A stretch of DNA of 64,000 nt from Amoebidium appalachense (GCA_963693365.1 CAVNZM010000009.1:1984001-2048000), one strand, 5' to 3'; shown: positions 40,476-57,726, numbered from the stretch's first letter. Numbers and translations: made by a program. Notes: generated by a model not told the origin, from the sequence alone.

Positions 40476-40536
40476 TACACACACATACACACACACACGC
40501 GCGCGCGCTCACGCGTGCACACACATACACACACAG
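39185..40536. other. Gap between the DHRS12-like and CBM20 genes
   Basis: Holds AT-rich unique sequence to about 40110, then poly(C) (40122-40150, 40172-40193) and (AC)n. The first exon of the CBM20 gene must lie here, since its next exon starts in phase 1. A candidate is ATGGCGAGG near 39415, which reaches a GT donor in the right phase, but I cannot prove it. Confidence 0.4.
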
Positions 40537-41166
40537 GCACGAAGGTACACTTTGAGGTATCTGCCAGTGTTGCATCCGATGAGATTGTCCTTGTGGTTGG
40601 GAGTGCCCCCGAGCTCGGTAACCACACCTTCCACCTTTGGATGACCCTGCACCCCCCCCCCCCCCCCCCCCCCCACCACCACCACCACCACCACCACCAC
40701 AACCCACCCACGTGCACCCACCCTCACCCCAAAACACACACCCCACCCCACCCCTTTTTGTGCCAATACAAATAGTTGGCCACGGGGATATGACATGCCG
40801 GGTTTGGGTGGATCTTTCAGGGTGGCAGCGCGTGCATGTGTATCCGGATGTGTGTGTGTGTGTGCGTGTGGTAGCGGTGATGGTGGTGGCCGGGAAAGCG
40901 TGTGTGAGTGTGTTTGGGTGGGGAGGGGGGGGGGGGGGGGGGGGGAGGGGGGAGGGGGAGACAGGGAGACCCTTACGAGTATGTTAGTCCCTCAATTTTC
41001 ACCCCCGTCATGATTTATGTTTTGACCATTTCTCTCTTAGGCCAGTGGGACCCTCACCAAGGTGTATCCATGAGGAGGCTGGAGGATGACCGCTGGGCTG
41101 CTGACGTCACATTCACACTGACAGACCCTGCCGGTGAGAACCCCCCCCCCCCCCCCCCCCCTCCAC

Positions 41167-41240
<74 letters not shown>

Positions 41241-42549
41241 GGCTCGTTTATGGTCGAGGCGGGTTGAGTCGCTTAACTCTGTTGGAAGCAATTGTATGTT
41301 GTTGGGAGGCTTGCAAGTGCACAAGGTTATAAAGTATAAAATCTACGTTGGGTGGAGGCATAGGAAGCCCTCTGGTAATGGGCTCTGTCCAGATGCCTTC
41401 TGTCTGCACATGTTACTTTGTGTCTGATTTATGGTCTTGTGTTGTGGTTCTTACGTGTTTCCACCTTATACCCCCCCTCTCCCCCCCTCCCCCCCATCCC
41501 TTAGCCTTCTCCCCCTCCCCCCCCCCTCCCCTTCCGTTGTTTCCTTCTTGACTTCCCCTCTTTTGATCTCTCGCTCCCTCTTTGCTACATATATGGTCTG
41601 GGGGAGAGAGAGAGGGGGGGGGGGGGGGTCAGGGGGGGATATTTTGACGTATACTGCCTTTAAAGGAGACTTGGGGGATGGTTTTCAAATAAAAATTGGG
41701 GGTGCGCAGCCGATCAAGATCAACCAAATTCCATAATTGATCCAGTCGGTCAATCGAGGCCGGAAGGTCCGAAAATTCAACTTTCAATATAAACCCCATG
41801 TCATTTGTGAGAGAATTCACGCAGAAACCGGGGAAGAAAATGAAATCTTGATTATAAAGTGGGGGTTGGTTGGTTAGGATTTATGTATCTCTACCAGTGA
41901 AAAAATCTGGTTCGAGCTGCGCGTTATCGCTTAGCGTAAGCATATATGGAGTGGGTAGAAATCGATTTTTCCAAGGGCTGACACATCGACATCCTTTATG
42001 TAAATGCCCCCCACTTTATTAGTAGGATTTTTTTTTCAGGGCAAGTTTCTGCGTGAATTCTCTCACAAATGACGTGGGGTTTATATTGAAAGTTGAAATT
42101 TCGGACCTTCGGGCTTCGATTGACCGACTCGATCAATTATGGAATTTGGTCGATCTTGATCGGCTGCGCACCCCCAATTTTTATTTGAAAACCACCCCCC
42201 AAGTCTCCTTAATCGGCTCTCATCTACTTCCCAACCATTGAATGGGTTATGATATCACTCTTTTATAATGCTGTTCAGTCAATAATCCGTCCCCGGTGGA
42301 AGTTATCTGAGAAGGGGGATGAATCAAAGAATGGCATGTAAATATGGACACAAACACAGCACGCCACTTCGGGTTTTCATCTACTAACCCCCCCCCCCCC
42401 CCCCCCCCCCCCCTTCCCTCCGCGCTTGACCACGTCCAATATTGGAGCCTGCCCGAAATAAAAGACACAAAGACCTTGCCATGCAATCAGGAAAAGTCCC
42501 GCAGACACACACACGCAAGCACACACTCGCGCCTGCGCATGCGCGCGCG

Positions 42550-42593
<44 letters not shown>

Positions 42594-42617
42594 CGCCCAC
42601 ACATACGCGCACACACG

Positions 42618-42653
<36 letters not shown>

Positions 42654-42938
42654 TCAAGTATGTGGTGAGCAAGTCACATGACCGTGGCTGGTGCATGTGG
42701 GAGCACACCCCCAGCAACAGACACGTGCAGCCATCAAAGGGTCTCTCTCTCAACCACAAACTCCATGTAGGTGCGTGACCTCCCTCTCTCTCTTTCTATC
42801 TCTCCCCCTCCCCCTCCCCCTCCCCCTCCCCATCCCCCTCCCCCTCCCCCTCCCCCTCCCCCTTCCCCTCCCCCTCCCCCTCCCCCTCCCCCCTCCCTCC
42901 CCCCTCCCTCCCTCCCTCCCTCCCTCCCTCCCTCCCTG

Positions 42939-43010
<72 letters not shown>

Positions 43011-43072
43011 CCCCCCCCCCCACCACCACACACACACAAATACCAACCACCCAAACCCACCTTCACTCCCGT

Positions 43073-43118
<46 letters not shown>

Positions 43119-43525
43119 AAAAAAAGCGGGGGGGAGGGGGGGGGGTTGGGGGGTTCGGACCAATGATTGAGGTTCCAAAGCTAAATAGCACACAGGAGTG
43201 CTATTGTGGAGGCCTATTTTTAAAGACGAAATGTGTTGGGTAAGCCACGGAGGATAATGGTGACATGGTGTTGGGAGAACGTCTGGGGGTGTGTAGCCTA
43301 TGATGTGGAAGTGTCAGGTGTTTGGAGTCAGAATTACCGATTAATGTTATCTACGAAAGTTTTAAAACTAGTGAGTGGTGCGCAATATTTCTCATGTTGA
43401 CGTGTGTTCTTGGGTATTCGTAATGGGACATCCGCATACTTACCTTGTATTCTCGTTTATTCACAGAGTCTCACGACCATGTGAACAACATGGGGGCCAC
43501 TCGTGAATCTGCCATGGCTTCCTGA
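40537..43525 (+). CDS. Small CBM20 starch/glycogen-binding domain protein (first exon not located)
   Basis: Exons 40537-40617, 41041-41133, 42651-42770 and 43467-43525 (TGA), joined in consistent phase 1 throughout. The frame reads [22 protein letters not shown] joined to [10 protein letters not shown], then [34 protein letters not shown] and NRHVQPSK, ending [15 protein letters not shown]. This is a whole CBM20 fold: the GSxPELGxWDP turn, the tryptophan after RRLEDDR, and the FKYVV strand with the following W(E) that usually contacts glucan. No catalytic domain follows, unlike laforin, GPCPD1, DPE2 or glucoamylase. About 115 residues are seen, and only the extreme N terminus is missing. It may act as a glycogen/starch tether or adaptor, which is inference. 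Acceptors of the first and third listed exons are ends of (AC)n arrays. Confidence 0.8.
41660..42212. mobile_element. Foldback (MITE-like) element in a CBM20 intron
   Basis: Two arms of about 210 bp (41663-41873 and 42004-42210) are inverted copies at roughly 90% identity, with a loop of about 130 bp. Both outer ends read GGAGACTTGGGGG after TTAA (TTAA at 41660-41663 and 42209-42212). The arms produce matching frames on opposite strands (starting MNSLTND) that are only a by-product of the inversion. TTAA at both edges would fit a piggyBac-type target site, but one arm has an extra A, so that is tentative. Confidence 0.7.
42800..43008. repeat. (CCCCCT)n-(CCCT)n-(CT)n compound tract
   Basis: About 15 hexamer units grade into tetramers and then (CT)n, ending in a C tract. 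It lies directly after the third CBM20 exon's donor. Confidence 0.85.
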
Positions 43526-44236
43526 GCCGAGACTGCACCTTTTTTTTTTTTTTTTTTAAGGGAGAAAAATGCTGGGTGCCACCCATCAAATTTTCGGTAC
43601 TCTTTCTCGGGCGTACACGAGCTCCATTTTTCACGAAGGCAAACCGTTCTACACCACACATGCTTAGTCGAAAATTTTATTATTTTTTTAATTATTCTTT
43701 TTGCATACAGACACCTGCACACAGACATTACTCCTGAGGACAAAAATACTGACGACTTGAGCCACTCAATTTTTTCTTATTCTCTTTCCGTTTTCTTAGT
43801 GCTCCATCCGGACACTTAAAAGTTATATCGTGTCTGGGCAGCAACCCCAGTGTCTTGCTATTTGTTTTATTCAAACAATAGGTTGAATGACAGTGTGTTT
43901 TTCTGTCTTTCTCGTATCAAGAATCCAATATTGGATGGGTCCACAGCGGTACTTACATTGAACTTCAACAAAGTATCAATAGTAGTATATGCTATGGACT
44001 TTATGTAAAGGCTCATATATATTGCTGCTGTTAAATATGTTTATATCGCTGATACAGCACAAATGAAAGATTGAGTTATCTGTATACTCACGAGTGATAT
44101 CTTGTACATATGACTTGAAATATTTCTTTGTATACTTCTAATCCACAGCCAATGTGTATATCAAAACCCATTGAATATGTAAGATACCAATGTCTAAATA
44201 TGGAAATATACAATGAATATTCTCAAAAGCTACAGC
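43526..44236. other. AT-rich intergenic sequence
   Basis: No gene seen. Oligo(T) at 43541-43558; the rest is AT-rich unique sequence up to the TRIM element's target duplication at 44237. Confidence 0.5.
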
Positions 44237-44241
44237 GGTGC

Positions 44242-45541
44242 TGTTATGATAGAATAGTCTATCTGTTTATTCCTGCTCTTCCCAGTCACGTACTTAGCCT
44301 GTTCCCGCCTATCCCGCCCCCGACCGCCTGGGGCCGCATACGCCAGGAACCATAACTGTCTTCCTATTGGCTAGTACATAAGCCCGATCTATCCTGAGAG
44401 ACTATCTGTAATCCTATTGGACGATGCATTCGCGGACTGGCATCCGCGCAGGTATATAAAGCAGCCGAACCGGATCCTTAGATGGTACCGGTGGATCCGA
44501 GATCTCAAACCACTTCCTGCGAACCTCTCTACTCTCGATCCGCTATGTAGAAGTGATTCTCTCTTACAGAGGTCACAGGACCGAATCCTGCCTCTGCTCC
44601 ACGTTTATTCTGATATGGTAGCATAGGATAGGGGCGTCACTGCCCACTTGAGATGGAGCACACGCTTACCCCTACGTGCTGTCAGACACGTCCATCGACA
44701 AGCTTCTACAAGCCACTTTCTTAAGTCCAGTCAACTTCTGCTCGTCACGACCATTTTAACTGCACTGAGGCCGACGGTGTTACACGTTGAATAGCTACAT
44801 CTACTTCATCTTCGGTCACGGTACTACGACACTGGACGTACATCTCCTAGATCTTCTTTTCACTTCTTTTCATGTCGCAGCATGAACATCTTCCGGTCCG
44901 CTATTACACAAGGACACTGCTGAGCGCCCCTATGCTCACAACTCAACAGTTGCCCGAGAATCCAGCCTTGGATGGGTGAGATCTAAGGACTGAAGCGCTA
45001 GTGTAGTTTTGCGTTACTTTCATATGCTTTATACCTGCAACTTATTTTGGGCCTCTCTGACAAGGGGTGCTACAATGCATCACCTGTAACTTTTTCTTTC
45101 TGCAGACATAGATTTCTGCCTTCGCTAGTGACTGGCATATCGCAGAAGGGGTGTGTTATGATAGAATAGTCTATCTGTTTATTCCTGCTCTTCCCAGTCA
45201 CGTACTTAGCCTGTTCCCGCCTATCCGCCCCCGCGTACCGTGGGGACCGCCTGGGGCCGCATACGCCAGGTGTGAACCATAACTGTCTTCCTATTGGCTA
45301 GTACATAATCCCGATCTATCCTGAGAGACTATCTGTAATCCTATTGGACGATGTATTCGAGGAATGGCATCCGCGCAGGTATATAAAAGCAGCCGGACCA
45401 ATCCTCAGATGGTACCAGTGGATCCGAGATCTCAAACTCTTCCTGCGAACCTCTCTACTCTCGATCCGCTATGTAGAAGTGATTGTCTCTTACAGAGGTC
45501 ACAGGACTGAATTCTGCCTCTGCTCCACGTTTATTCTGATA
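44242..45541 (+). mobile_element. TRIM-like non-autonomous LTR retrotransposon, complete
   Basis: Two direct LTRs: 44242-44615 (374 bp) and 45154-45541 (388 bp), both starting TGTTATGATAGAATAG and ending TTTATTCTGATA. The 5-bp target duplication GGTGC flanks the pair (44237-44241 and 45542-45546). A primer-binding-site-like TGGTAGCATAGG starts at 44616, directly after the first LTR, and resembles a tRNA-Met complement. A purine-rich AGAAGGGGTG lies just before the second LTR. The 538-bp interior has no gag or pol frame, so it would depend on another element. Each LTR has two inverted CCAAT boxes and TATATAA. The LTRs differ by small indels (for example an added GTACCGTGGGG in the second), so the insertion is not very recent. 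Confidence 0.85.
44366..44459 (+). promoter_or_regulatory. LTR promoter: two ATTGG boxes and TATATAA
   Basis: ATTGG at 44366-44370 and 44416-44420 and TATATAA at 44453-44459 in the left LTR; the right LTR carries the same set with TATATAAAA near 45380-45388. This places the transcription start in the last 130 bp of the LTR. Confidence 0.6.
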
Positions 45542-45546
45542 GGTGC

Positions 45547-45601
45547 CTCCATTCAAATTCCCTCCCCTCCTCCCCCCCTCCCACTCACCCCCCACCCTGC
45601 T

Positions 45602-45633
<32 letters not shown>

Positions 45634-45656
45634 CCCCCCTGCCCTCGCCGGTGTCC

Positions 45657-45690
<34 letters not shown>

Positions 45691-46368
45691 ACCCAACCCC
45701 GTGCACCCCCACCCCCACCCCCCTCAACCACCACTACCACTTCGAATTCGTGTATCCCCCCCCCCCCCCTCCCCCCCCCTTCCCCCCCCTCCCCCCTCTC
45801 CCCCCCGGCCCACCGGCCACCACCACCACCACCAAAACCACGTGTACCACCACCGCCACTCCCCCCCCCCCCCCCCCCCTCCCCCCCCCCCCCCCTCCCC
45901 CGGCCCACCACCTCATGCATGATCATTCATGACTGGCTACACCACTGTTACAAGCCAGCTTGAAAACCAAGAATGTGTAGCCACCTTTCGAGGAATTACA
46001 CACTGGACCCCGGCAATGCAACATCATAATTCGAATTCCGCTTGTGTAACTTCTAGGTCTAAAGGAATGTGTATATACGAGTGCACACCTGTGCACACCG
46101 TGACAGTGTATGAAACGCCATCGTGCACATTTGTGTGTGCACATGTGTATGTGTTAACTCTGTCACTATGATCCGTGTTATACTTTGACTCGTCGTCCGA
46201 ACTGATAATTATTACGATTAGATGCGTACGTGCATATATCACCTTCGCAAATCTATCACTTCACAGCAATCACATATCAAGTCGATGTGAGATGCACATT
46301 AATTAACTCTCCCCTTATGGGGGACAGGGATGGGCACGCTGGGGATGGGACTGGGACTGGGGCAGGCC

Positions 46369-46403
<35 letters not shown>

Positions 46404-46830
46404 GGATGGGATTTTATAAGCATCAGTAACAAGAAGTAAGGTGTAATGAAATTCTTGCCGCTCCTTCCGATAGCATCGGGCTGCACTGCAGCATGCAAGG
46501 CAACATGAAGTTAATTAACTCAAAACGATGCATATTTCAGATTGGGGTACATCTTGAGTAAATATTAATATTACCGACACACTATTTCTATTCAGGCAAG
46601 TTCAAAATGCAACAATTACAATATAGAGCATGTCTAATAATAGATAGTCTTCATTAACGCTCGTCGTGGCCAATGCCAACCTTCATTCTGGTACCATACC
46701 AGACAAGACCCCCCCCCCCCCCCCCCCCCCCCTCCCTCCCCTCCCCCCTCCCCCCACCACAAACCAAAAAAATAAATAAACTAAAAATAAAAAACACATA
46801 CACACATGCATACACACACGCGCAAAGCAC
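45547..46830. other. Intergenic, poly(C)-rich then unique
   Basis: Poly(C) and CCACCA repeats fill 45547-45905, with poly(G) at 46371-46402 and poly(C) at 46709-46732. The remainder is unique AT-balanced sequence downstream of the BTB-WD40 gene (its 3' side) with no recognised frame. Confidence 0.5.
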
Positions 46831-51599
<4,769 letters not shown>

Positions 51600-51728
51600 A
51601 CTGCGTGTCAGCTGAGCTTTTTTTCTCTGTTACAGAGTAAAAAGTGAAACCAAGGAAACGAAAGATCTGTGACTCCGTTGCGGGACCGGCAACTTAGAAG
51701 ACTGTGCTCGGCCTCCGGGATGTAAATT

Positions 51729-51740
51729 TTTCGCGCCAAA
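51729..51740 (-). promoter_or_regulatory. E2F-like motif upstream of the BTB-WD40 gene
   Basis: TTTCGCGCCAAA fits the E2F consensus (TTTSGCGC) and lies 130 bp upstream of the ATG, with CCCAATCAATCA nearby at about 51750. A single motif match only. Confidence 0.3.
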
Positions 51741-51834
51741 ATATGTATGGCCCAATCAATCATCATCCGAGTCCCCCCAGAGGCTCCCAGCCCCAGGGCC
51801 TCCCTCGCACCATCTCCACATCGATATTTCTGTG

Positions 51835-52028
51835 GGGTTTACGCTGTTTACTCGAGGCAAAGAGAACCAGTCTCAGGTATGGGGGGGGGGGTTTTGCTCG
51901 GAATATCCCCTCAGCGGTATATCATGATCACGTACATAGATGTCGGGTGGTGACTATATATCAGGGTTTACTTTCTCTACGAGACACCATAAAGACTACA
52001 AGGAGAAATCAATTAGTTGGGGTTCCCC

Positions 52029-52080
<52 letters not shown>

Positions 52081-52112
52081 GGGCTCCCCTCGGGACACTC
52101 GGTATCAGCTGG

Positions 52113-52191
<79 letters not shown>

Positions 52192-52509
52192 TGCGCTATA
52201 ATTTTGTAGTGATGTGTTTCTCAAGCCAATCAATACATCTAATAAACAGGTCGTAGTTACGCGTGTTTAGTATAAAATCAAGGATGTTGTAATTTACAGG
52301 TAGGCTATCTTTCTGGGTGTCTGTTGTGAATGTGACGTGTGTGTGTTGCGGTATTATGTGGTCTATCAAACTACATTTGGCGATGCATGACCGGTTAAAC
52401 TGGTGTGTGTGTGTGTTGTTTGGGCATGCAAATGATGCCACCTTATACTTATTAGATCTCCACTGTATAGCACGTGTACAGTAAAAGCGTGGTAATTGAT
52501 CAATAATAC
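51835..52509 (-). mobile_element. LINE copy 2: 5'-truncated 3' end with target duplication
   Basis: An inverted copy of the 3' end of the 28640-30718 element: the last part of the C-terminal frame (minus 52509-52196), then (GT)n, the GGGGAGCCCC module, a pure T tract of about 47 nt on the plus strand, and the terminal unique segment. The 7-bp direct repeat TTCTGTG flanks it (51828-51834 and 52510-52516), which defines both ends. It is inserted about 235 bp upstream of the BTB-WD40 start codon, in the same orientation as that gene. Confidence 0.88.
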
Positions 52510-53778
52510 TTCTGTGTCGCGAGTATGGGGCATACGGTCTCTCTCCATCTACATATGCCCACGATTAAGGTCTAACGGTTCAAAGTCCGGGGTTCTATAG
52601 CGATCTACGGCCAATATTGCAAATTCGTGAGCAATCAATTACATTTCTGGTACCCCCTTCAAATTTACCGTTACGCAAAGCGCCGGACCGCAGTGAAAAC
52701 AAGGAAAAAACACAGTCCGCGAACGGTGAGTTCCCTCAGACTTCCACGTAATTTTCCGTGTATATTCTTCAGGTTATGCCCCTTTTTGTACTTGGCGCCA
52801 GACACCAATTACCACTGCTTTTTCCCGCTTCTCATTAGACCTAAATTAGGGCCAGTAGACCGTTCAACCGTGGCTCATGCATGTGCAGGATGCGGTGCGT
52901 GCAGGAGAAGCAATGGCTCAGGGCTGGTGATGGTGTTCGCAGTGCAAGGGTAGAGAACTGCCGAGGTGAAGGTGTCCAACGTACAGGAAAAGAAGACACA
53001 CTTTGCAGGAATTAAATTTGCCCGAAAACTTTATGCTTGCGCGCTAAGCAACAGGGTCTGCCAGACCAAAAGGTCTTCAGCATACTGCAGCCAGCGGTGC
53101 AGTGCCAAGGGCTTCCAGCACCCCGTATAAGTGCTGTGTGTGCATGCCTAGTGCTCGTGTAATACGTTTAACAGCTTTGATATTGGGGGCTGCAGCTTCG
53201 TGTTTCTTTGCGGTGCTACAAAACGAGGTGCCCTCGCTCAGGGAGGGCAAAAATAACTATGTGATTAGCTCACATTTGGTGCGATGTTCCGTGTTTGTCC
53301 CTCCCCCCCCCCCCCCTCCCCTCCCCCCCCCCCCCCCCCCCCCTCCCTCCCCGGGCACTCCCCGGCCCCCGCTGTCGCACACGGACGCGTTGGAGTTTGA
53401 CTGTGCACCTCCGTCTGTGCGGAGTGTTAGGTCTGTGTGTGGGTACGAAGATGATGTCTGAGTTGCACGACAGAGAGTCAATATATATATGATCATGGGG
53501 CCCTGGGGGTAAGAAGATGGTGGTGTACGTAGTAACTATATTGTGTGCTTGTGTGTGGTGAAGGGGAGGGGGAGGGGTTGTCAGTGAGCCTGGAAAATTT
53601 TGGAATAAACTTCCACCGTGTTTGTGTGTGCTTGAAGGCCCGGAGGAGAGAGGCCGGAAAGGGGGGGGGGTCCTCTTACACTTTTCTTCTGGCAAGCTAA
53701 TGGTATCGTTTAAAAATATGTTTAGCTTTTTCATGAACTGTGGCGGGGTTTGCGTGTGTGTATGTGTTGTGTGTGAGT

Positions 53779-53809
<31 letters not shown>

Positions 53810-53817
53810 GGGGGGGG

Positions 53818-53945
53818 TTGTTGAATGCGAAATAGATGAAGTACACACACACGATGAGAACCATGGTGCAGGACACATGCAAACATTCAATGCAACATCA
53901 GCGATGCGCACAGTATGCATCATATGCAGAGCCCATCCTCAGGGA
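53818..53945 (+). repeat. Poly(G)-bordered dispersed repeat, near-complete copy
   Basis: Runs from a G tract: TTGAATGCGAAATAGATGAA, then GGACACATGCAAACATTCAA, GATGCGCACAGTATGCATCA and GCAGAGCCCATCCTCAGGGA, into another G tract. It aligns along its length with 59256-59385. Confidence 0.7.
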
Positions 53946-54763
53946 GGGGGGGGGGGGGGGGGGGGGAGGGGGGGGGGGAGGGGGGGAGGAAGGAGGAGGA
54001 GGGAGGGAGGCATATCCTTCAGAAGCGGCTTTCGTTAGAAGCAATTTGCAGCAACACCGTTGACAATATACCGGCTTTGGTTTTTTATTCGTTTCGCTTG
54101 TGTGTGTGTGCGTGTGTGTAGGAGTGGGGGCGGGGGGTAGAACAGCACATTTTTCGGAAGTCGACGTTGAAATCCCTCCCCCGGGGAGGGGGGGGAGGGG
54201 GGCAGGTTAGGATGTGTTAGTTTGGGGGGGGGGGGGGGGGGGGGGAAGTTTAGAATGTGTTAGTGAGTATGATGTGCACATTCAACACAGGAAAACCCCA
54301 CCACCCCTGCTCGAGAGTGTCGTGGTTTTCCCCCTTTCCAAGTTCTAAAGTTACTGACGGGTGCCCTGGGGGGGAGGGGGGGGGGAGGGGGGTGAAGACA
54401 CCCCTCCCCTTCCCACCAACTTCTTACTTTCGTTCCGGTTAGGACTTCAACTTTTATTGGAACAACGTCAGGGTGCTCACCAGGTGTGGATGTGTGTCGG
54501 TGTTTGTGTGTAACAATGTTTGGTTGTGTGTATGTGTCAGTGTGTGTATTATGCTTGACAGAATGTGTGTACCACTATCCGATGGCATTTAGGCCTATAA
54601 GATAAAGATCTGTTGTTTGTGTGTGAACAGCGTGTTGTGTGAACACAAAACCTAGAACGTGCACAGTACGAGTGTATGTAGGGTGCGCGTACGGCGACAC
54701 AGCGTGCATGTGGGTGAGCACTGAGAACGAGAGAGAGAGGGGGAGAGAGGGAGGTAGAGAGAG

Positions 54764-54813
<50 letters not shown>

Positions 54814-55118
54814 AGGGGAGAGAGAGAGGGAGAAAGGGGAGGGGAGGGGAGGAGAGGGGGGGGTGGGGGGAGGGGGAGAAGAGGGAGAGGGAGAGAAAGA
54901 ACAAGAGAGAATGGGGGGTGCCGGGAAGGGGGGTGGGATGGGGGGGGGGGGGGGGGGGGGGGGGATGAATGTGCTAGAGGGTTGGAAATATGGAGGACAC
55001 ACCAAAAGGACAAACTAAAAAACGTTACAAAAATGACAAACCCGAAATCATACAATTTAAGCGTGCAGGAAGGAGACACTTGAACAGAGCCAATCATCAT
55101 TTTTGGGGGGGAGGAAGT

Positions 55119-55162
<44 letters not shown>

Positions 55163-55395
55163 GAGGGAGAGAGAGAGTGTGTGTGTGTGTGTGTGTGTAC
55201 GTGTGTTTATGGAAGCATTTGAAGATATGTGCATTTAAACACTTCACTTGCAACCGTTCAAACTTGTGAGTGCATGCCAGCTACCGAGTGTGCTAGGCGT
55301 CTGCCTGTGTGTTATAAGCCCTGAACCAAGCGGCTGTGTGTCTTCCTTGGAGTGTATACGTGTGTGTGTGTGTGTTTGTGTGTGTGTGTGCGCGC

Positions 55396-55461
<66 letters not shown>

Positions 55462-55579
55462 TACGAATGTTCAGAAAGAGGTAAACAAAGCTAAAAGGAC
55501 TTTCGGGTGCACATAAGTGCTTACACGTGTGGTGTGTACTACGATGAGTTTGTGTGTGTGTGTCTCTCTCTATGGGTAG

Positions 55580-55624
<45 letters not shown>

Positions 55625-56112
55625 TGTGCGTGCGTGTGTGCGTGTGTGTTTGTGTGTGTGTGCGTGTGTTTGTGTACGCGTGCATACGTGTGGGTGCGTG
55701 TGTGCGCGCTTGTGTGTCACGGCGGGCGTTCCATGTATCTTCAGGTTGTCAGAGCAGTGAAGGATGGAGAACATGGTGTTGTGATGCGAAATAGGACACG
55801 GACACCTACCAGAGCTAACAATGCCGGCGCTCTTGTAGGAAAAACGTGCAAAAACGCTCTGACATTCTGTATGCTTACAAAAAAGCAGGACGAAGAAAAC
55901 TATGTAGCTACCCTTGCCTATGTACTAAGTTGTCGCTTTCAGACACACTAGTTTTGCAGGTAGCAATGGTTGTAGCTTGATCGCCCATTTCTATTTTCTA
56001 CGCAGCCGGTTTTGGAAAGCAGCTGCCGTTGTAACAGTAATAAAATTGTGCGTTCGGAACTGTACATATCCCTACTCCCTAGTCACTTTGAGTGCTGTCT
56101 CCCTGCCGCCTC

Positions 56113-56197
56113 CTTTTTTTTTTTTTTTTTTGGTTTTTGTTGCCGCACACAGTCCCGCAGCGTCGGGCCTAGCCACTTACGTAAGCCAGCGGGTACA
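56113..56197 (+). repeat. Dispersed repeat with adjoining poly(T), copy 2
   Basis: Oligo(T) followed by GTTGCCGCACACAGTCCCGC and GCCACTTACGTAAGCCAGCG GGTACA; counterpart of the minus-strand sequence at 8411-8500. Confidence 0.55.
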
Positions 56198-56433
56198 AAG
56201 TGTATCTTGGAAGTTGGAGACTTCAGTATTTGCATAGTAGGTACAACCCTATGTAGGCTTGTGTGAGTAGAAAAGAATTTCTAACATTCTTTCGTGTAAA
56301 CACTGAGTTTAGTTTCGCGTTCCGGCCAGCTCAACGAAATTCCAGCAAACTGGCACCGACGAACGGCAACGAGGAGCTCGAGGACACTCCGAGTCCGAAA
56401 ACCCAGTTATTTTGACCCTGGAAGAGAGTTATG

Positions 56434-56483
<50 letters not shown>

Positions 56484-56843
56484 GTGCGCGCGCGCGCGTG
56501 TGTGTGTGTATTGTGTGTGGGTGTGGGTGGGTGGTTGGGTGTGTGTACGTGTGGGTTGGCGTATTTTGCGCGTGCGCGTGCGCGTGCGCGCGCGCGTGTG
56601 TGTGTGTGTGTGTGCGTGTGTGTGTGTGTGTGTGTGTTTGCCTAAGTGAGTCAATGATTGAGTGAGGAGAGAGGGGAGAGAGAGAGATCTAGAGGGAGAG
56701 GGAGGGAGAGGGAGGGAGGGAGAGAGAGAAAGAGATAGAGAGAGAGGGAGAGGGAGGGAGGGTGAGAGAGAGCGAGAGAGAGGGAGTATGTGTGTGTGTG
56801 TGTGTGTTTGAGAGAGAGGGAGAGAGAAAGAGAGAGAGAGAGG

Positions 56844-56879
<36 letters not shown>

Positions 56880-56911
56880 GGAGGGAGGGTGTGTGTGTGT
56901 GTGTGTGCGTG

Positions 56912-56956
<45 letters not shown>

Positions 56957-57726
56957 GTGTGCGTGCGAGTGTGAGTGAGGAGTAATTGAGAGAGAGAGTG
57001 AGAGAGAGAGGTGTGTGATGAGTGAGAAACAGCGCCTCGGAGTGAGTGAGTGAGAGAGTGAGTGAGTTATTGTTTGAGTAAGAGTGCGAGTGTGAGTGTG
57101 TACGAGTGCGTGTGTGCCTTCGCGGGCGCGAGAGTATGTGCATTCAAAGATTAGCTGATCCTTGACTAAAAGTATGTCTGTACACGTCTCTCTCCACCGT
57201 GTTTATCTGAACCACACCATCTCCTCCGACCCTCTCTTCCCCCCTCCCTCCCCCCCCCCCATCCCCCCCCCCCCCACCCCACCCCCATTTGTGTGTGCCT
57301 TTTTCTCCCATATGCACGCATGAAATTTCCTGTCTGGGAGCCAAATCTGTCCTGGTTTGTACTTAAGACAAACACACGGGTGGATCCGACGTCAACATGC
57401 AAACGAACATGTGCACAAATAAACATACAGTCACCACGAAGAGCTTTAATTTGCAACAACAGGATCCGTCATCATGAATCCGTTCTTCCTGCTTGCAAGT
57501 GCCCCCTCCCCCCTTCTCCCCCCCTCTCCCCCCCTCGTGTGTGCTGTACATGGGAATCTGCAAGTGTACATGTGTGCCTGATGGTGGTGCTCCACGTGGT
57601 GGTCCTTATCTCCTAATCTCTCGTGTGGGTGTTTGCGACGGCAGTCATTAAGTTCGGAAATGAAAGAGAGAGAGGGAGAGAGCTAGAGTCGCAGAGAGAG
57701 AGAGAGCTCGAGAGGGGGAGGGAGGA

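Noticed and set aside
41629-42241. Two similar 62-63 aa frames starting MNSLTND as a paralogous gene pair
   Set aside because: They are the two arms of one inverted repeat, and no start, promoter or splice context supports translation.
42800-42890. (CCCCCT)n as an interstitial telomere
   Set aside because: It does not match a known telomere repeat closely and grades into (CCCT)n and (CT)n like other microsatellites here.
52570-52610. GGTTCAAAGTCC as a tRNA B-box
   Set aside because: The box has an extra base relative to the consensus and no cloverleaf can be drawn around it.
55740-55951. Possible exon with [18 protein letters not shown]
   Set aside because: It follows an AG but no matching neighbouring exons or family could be found.
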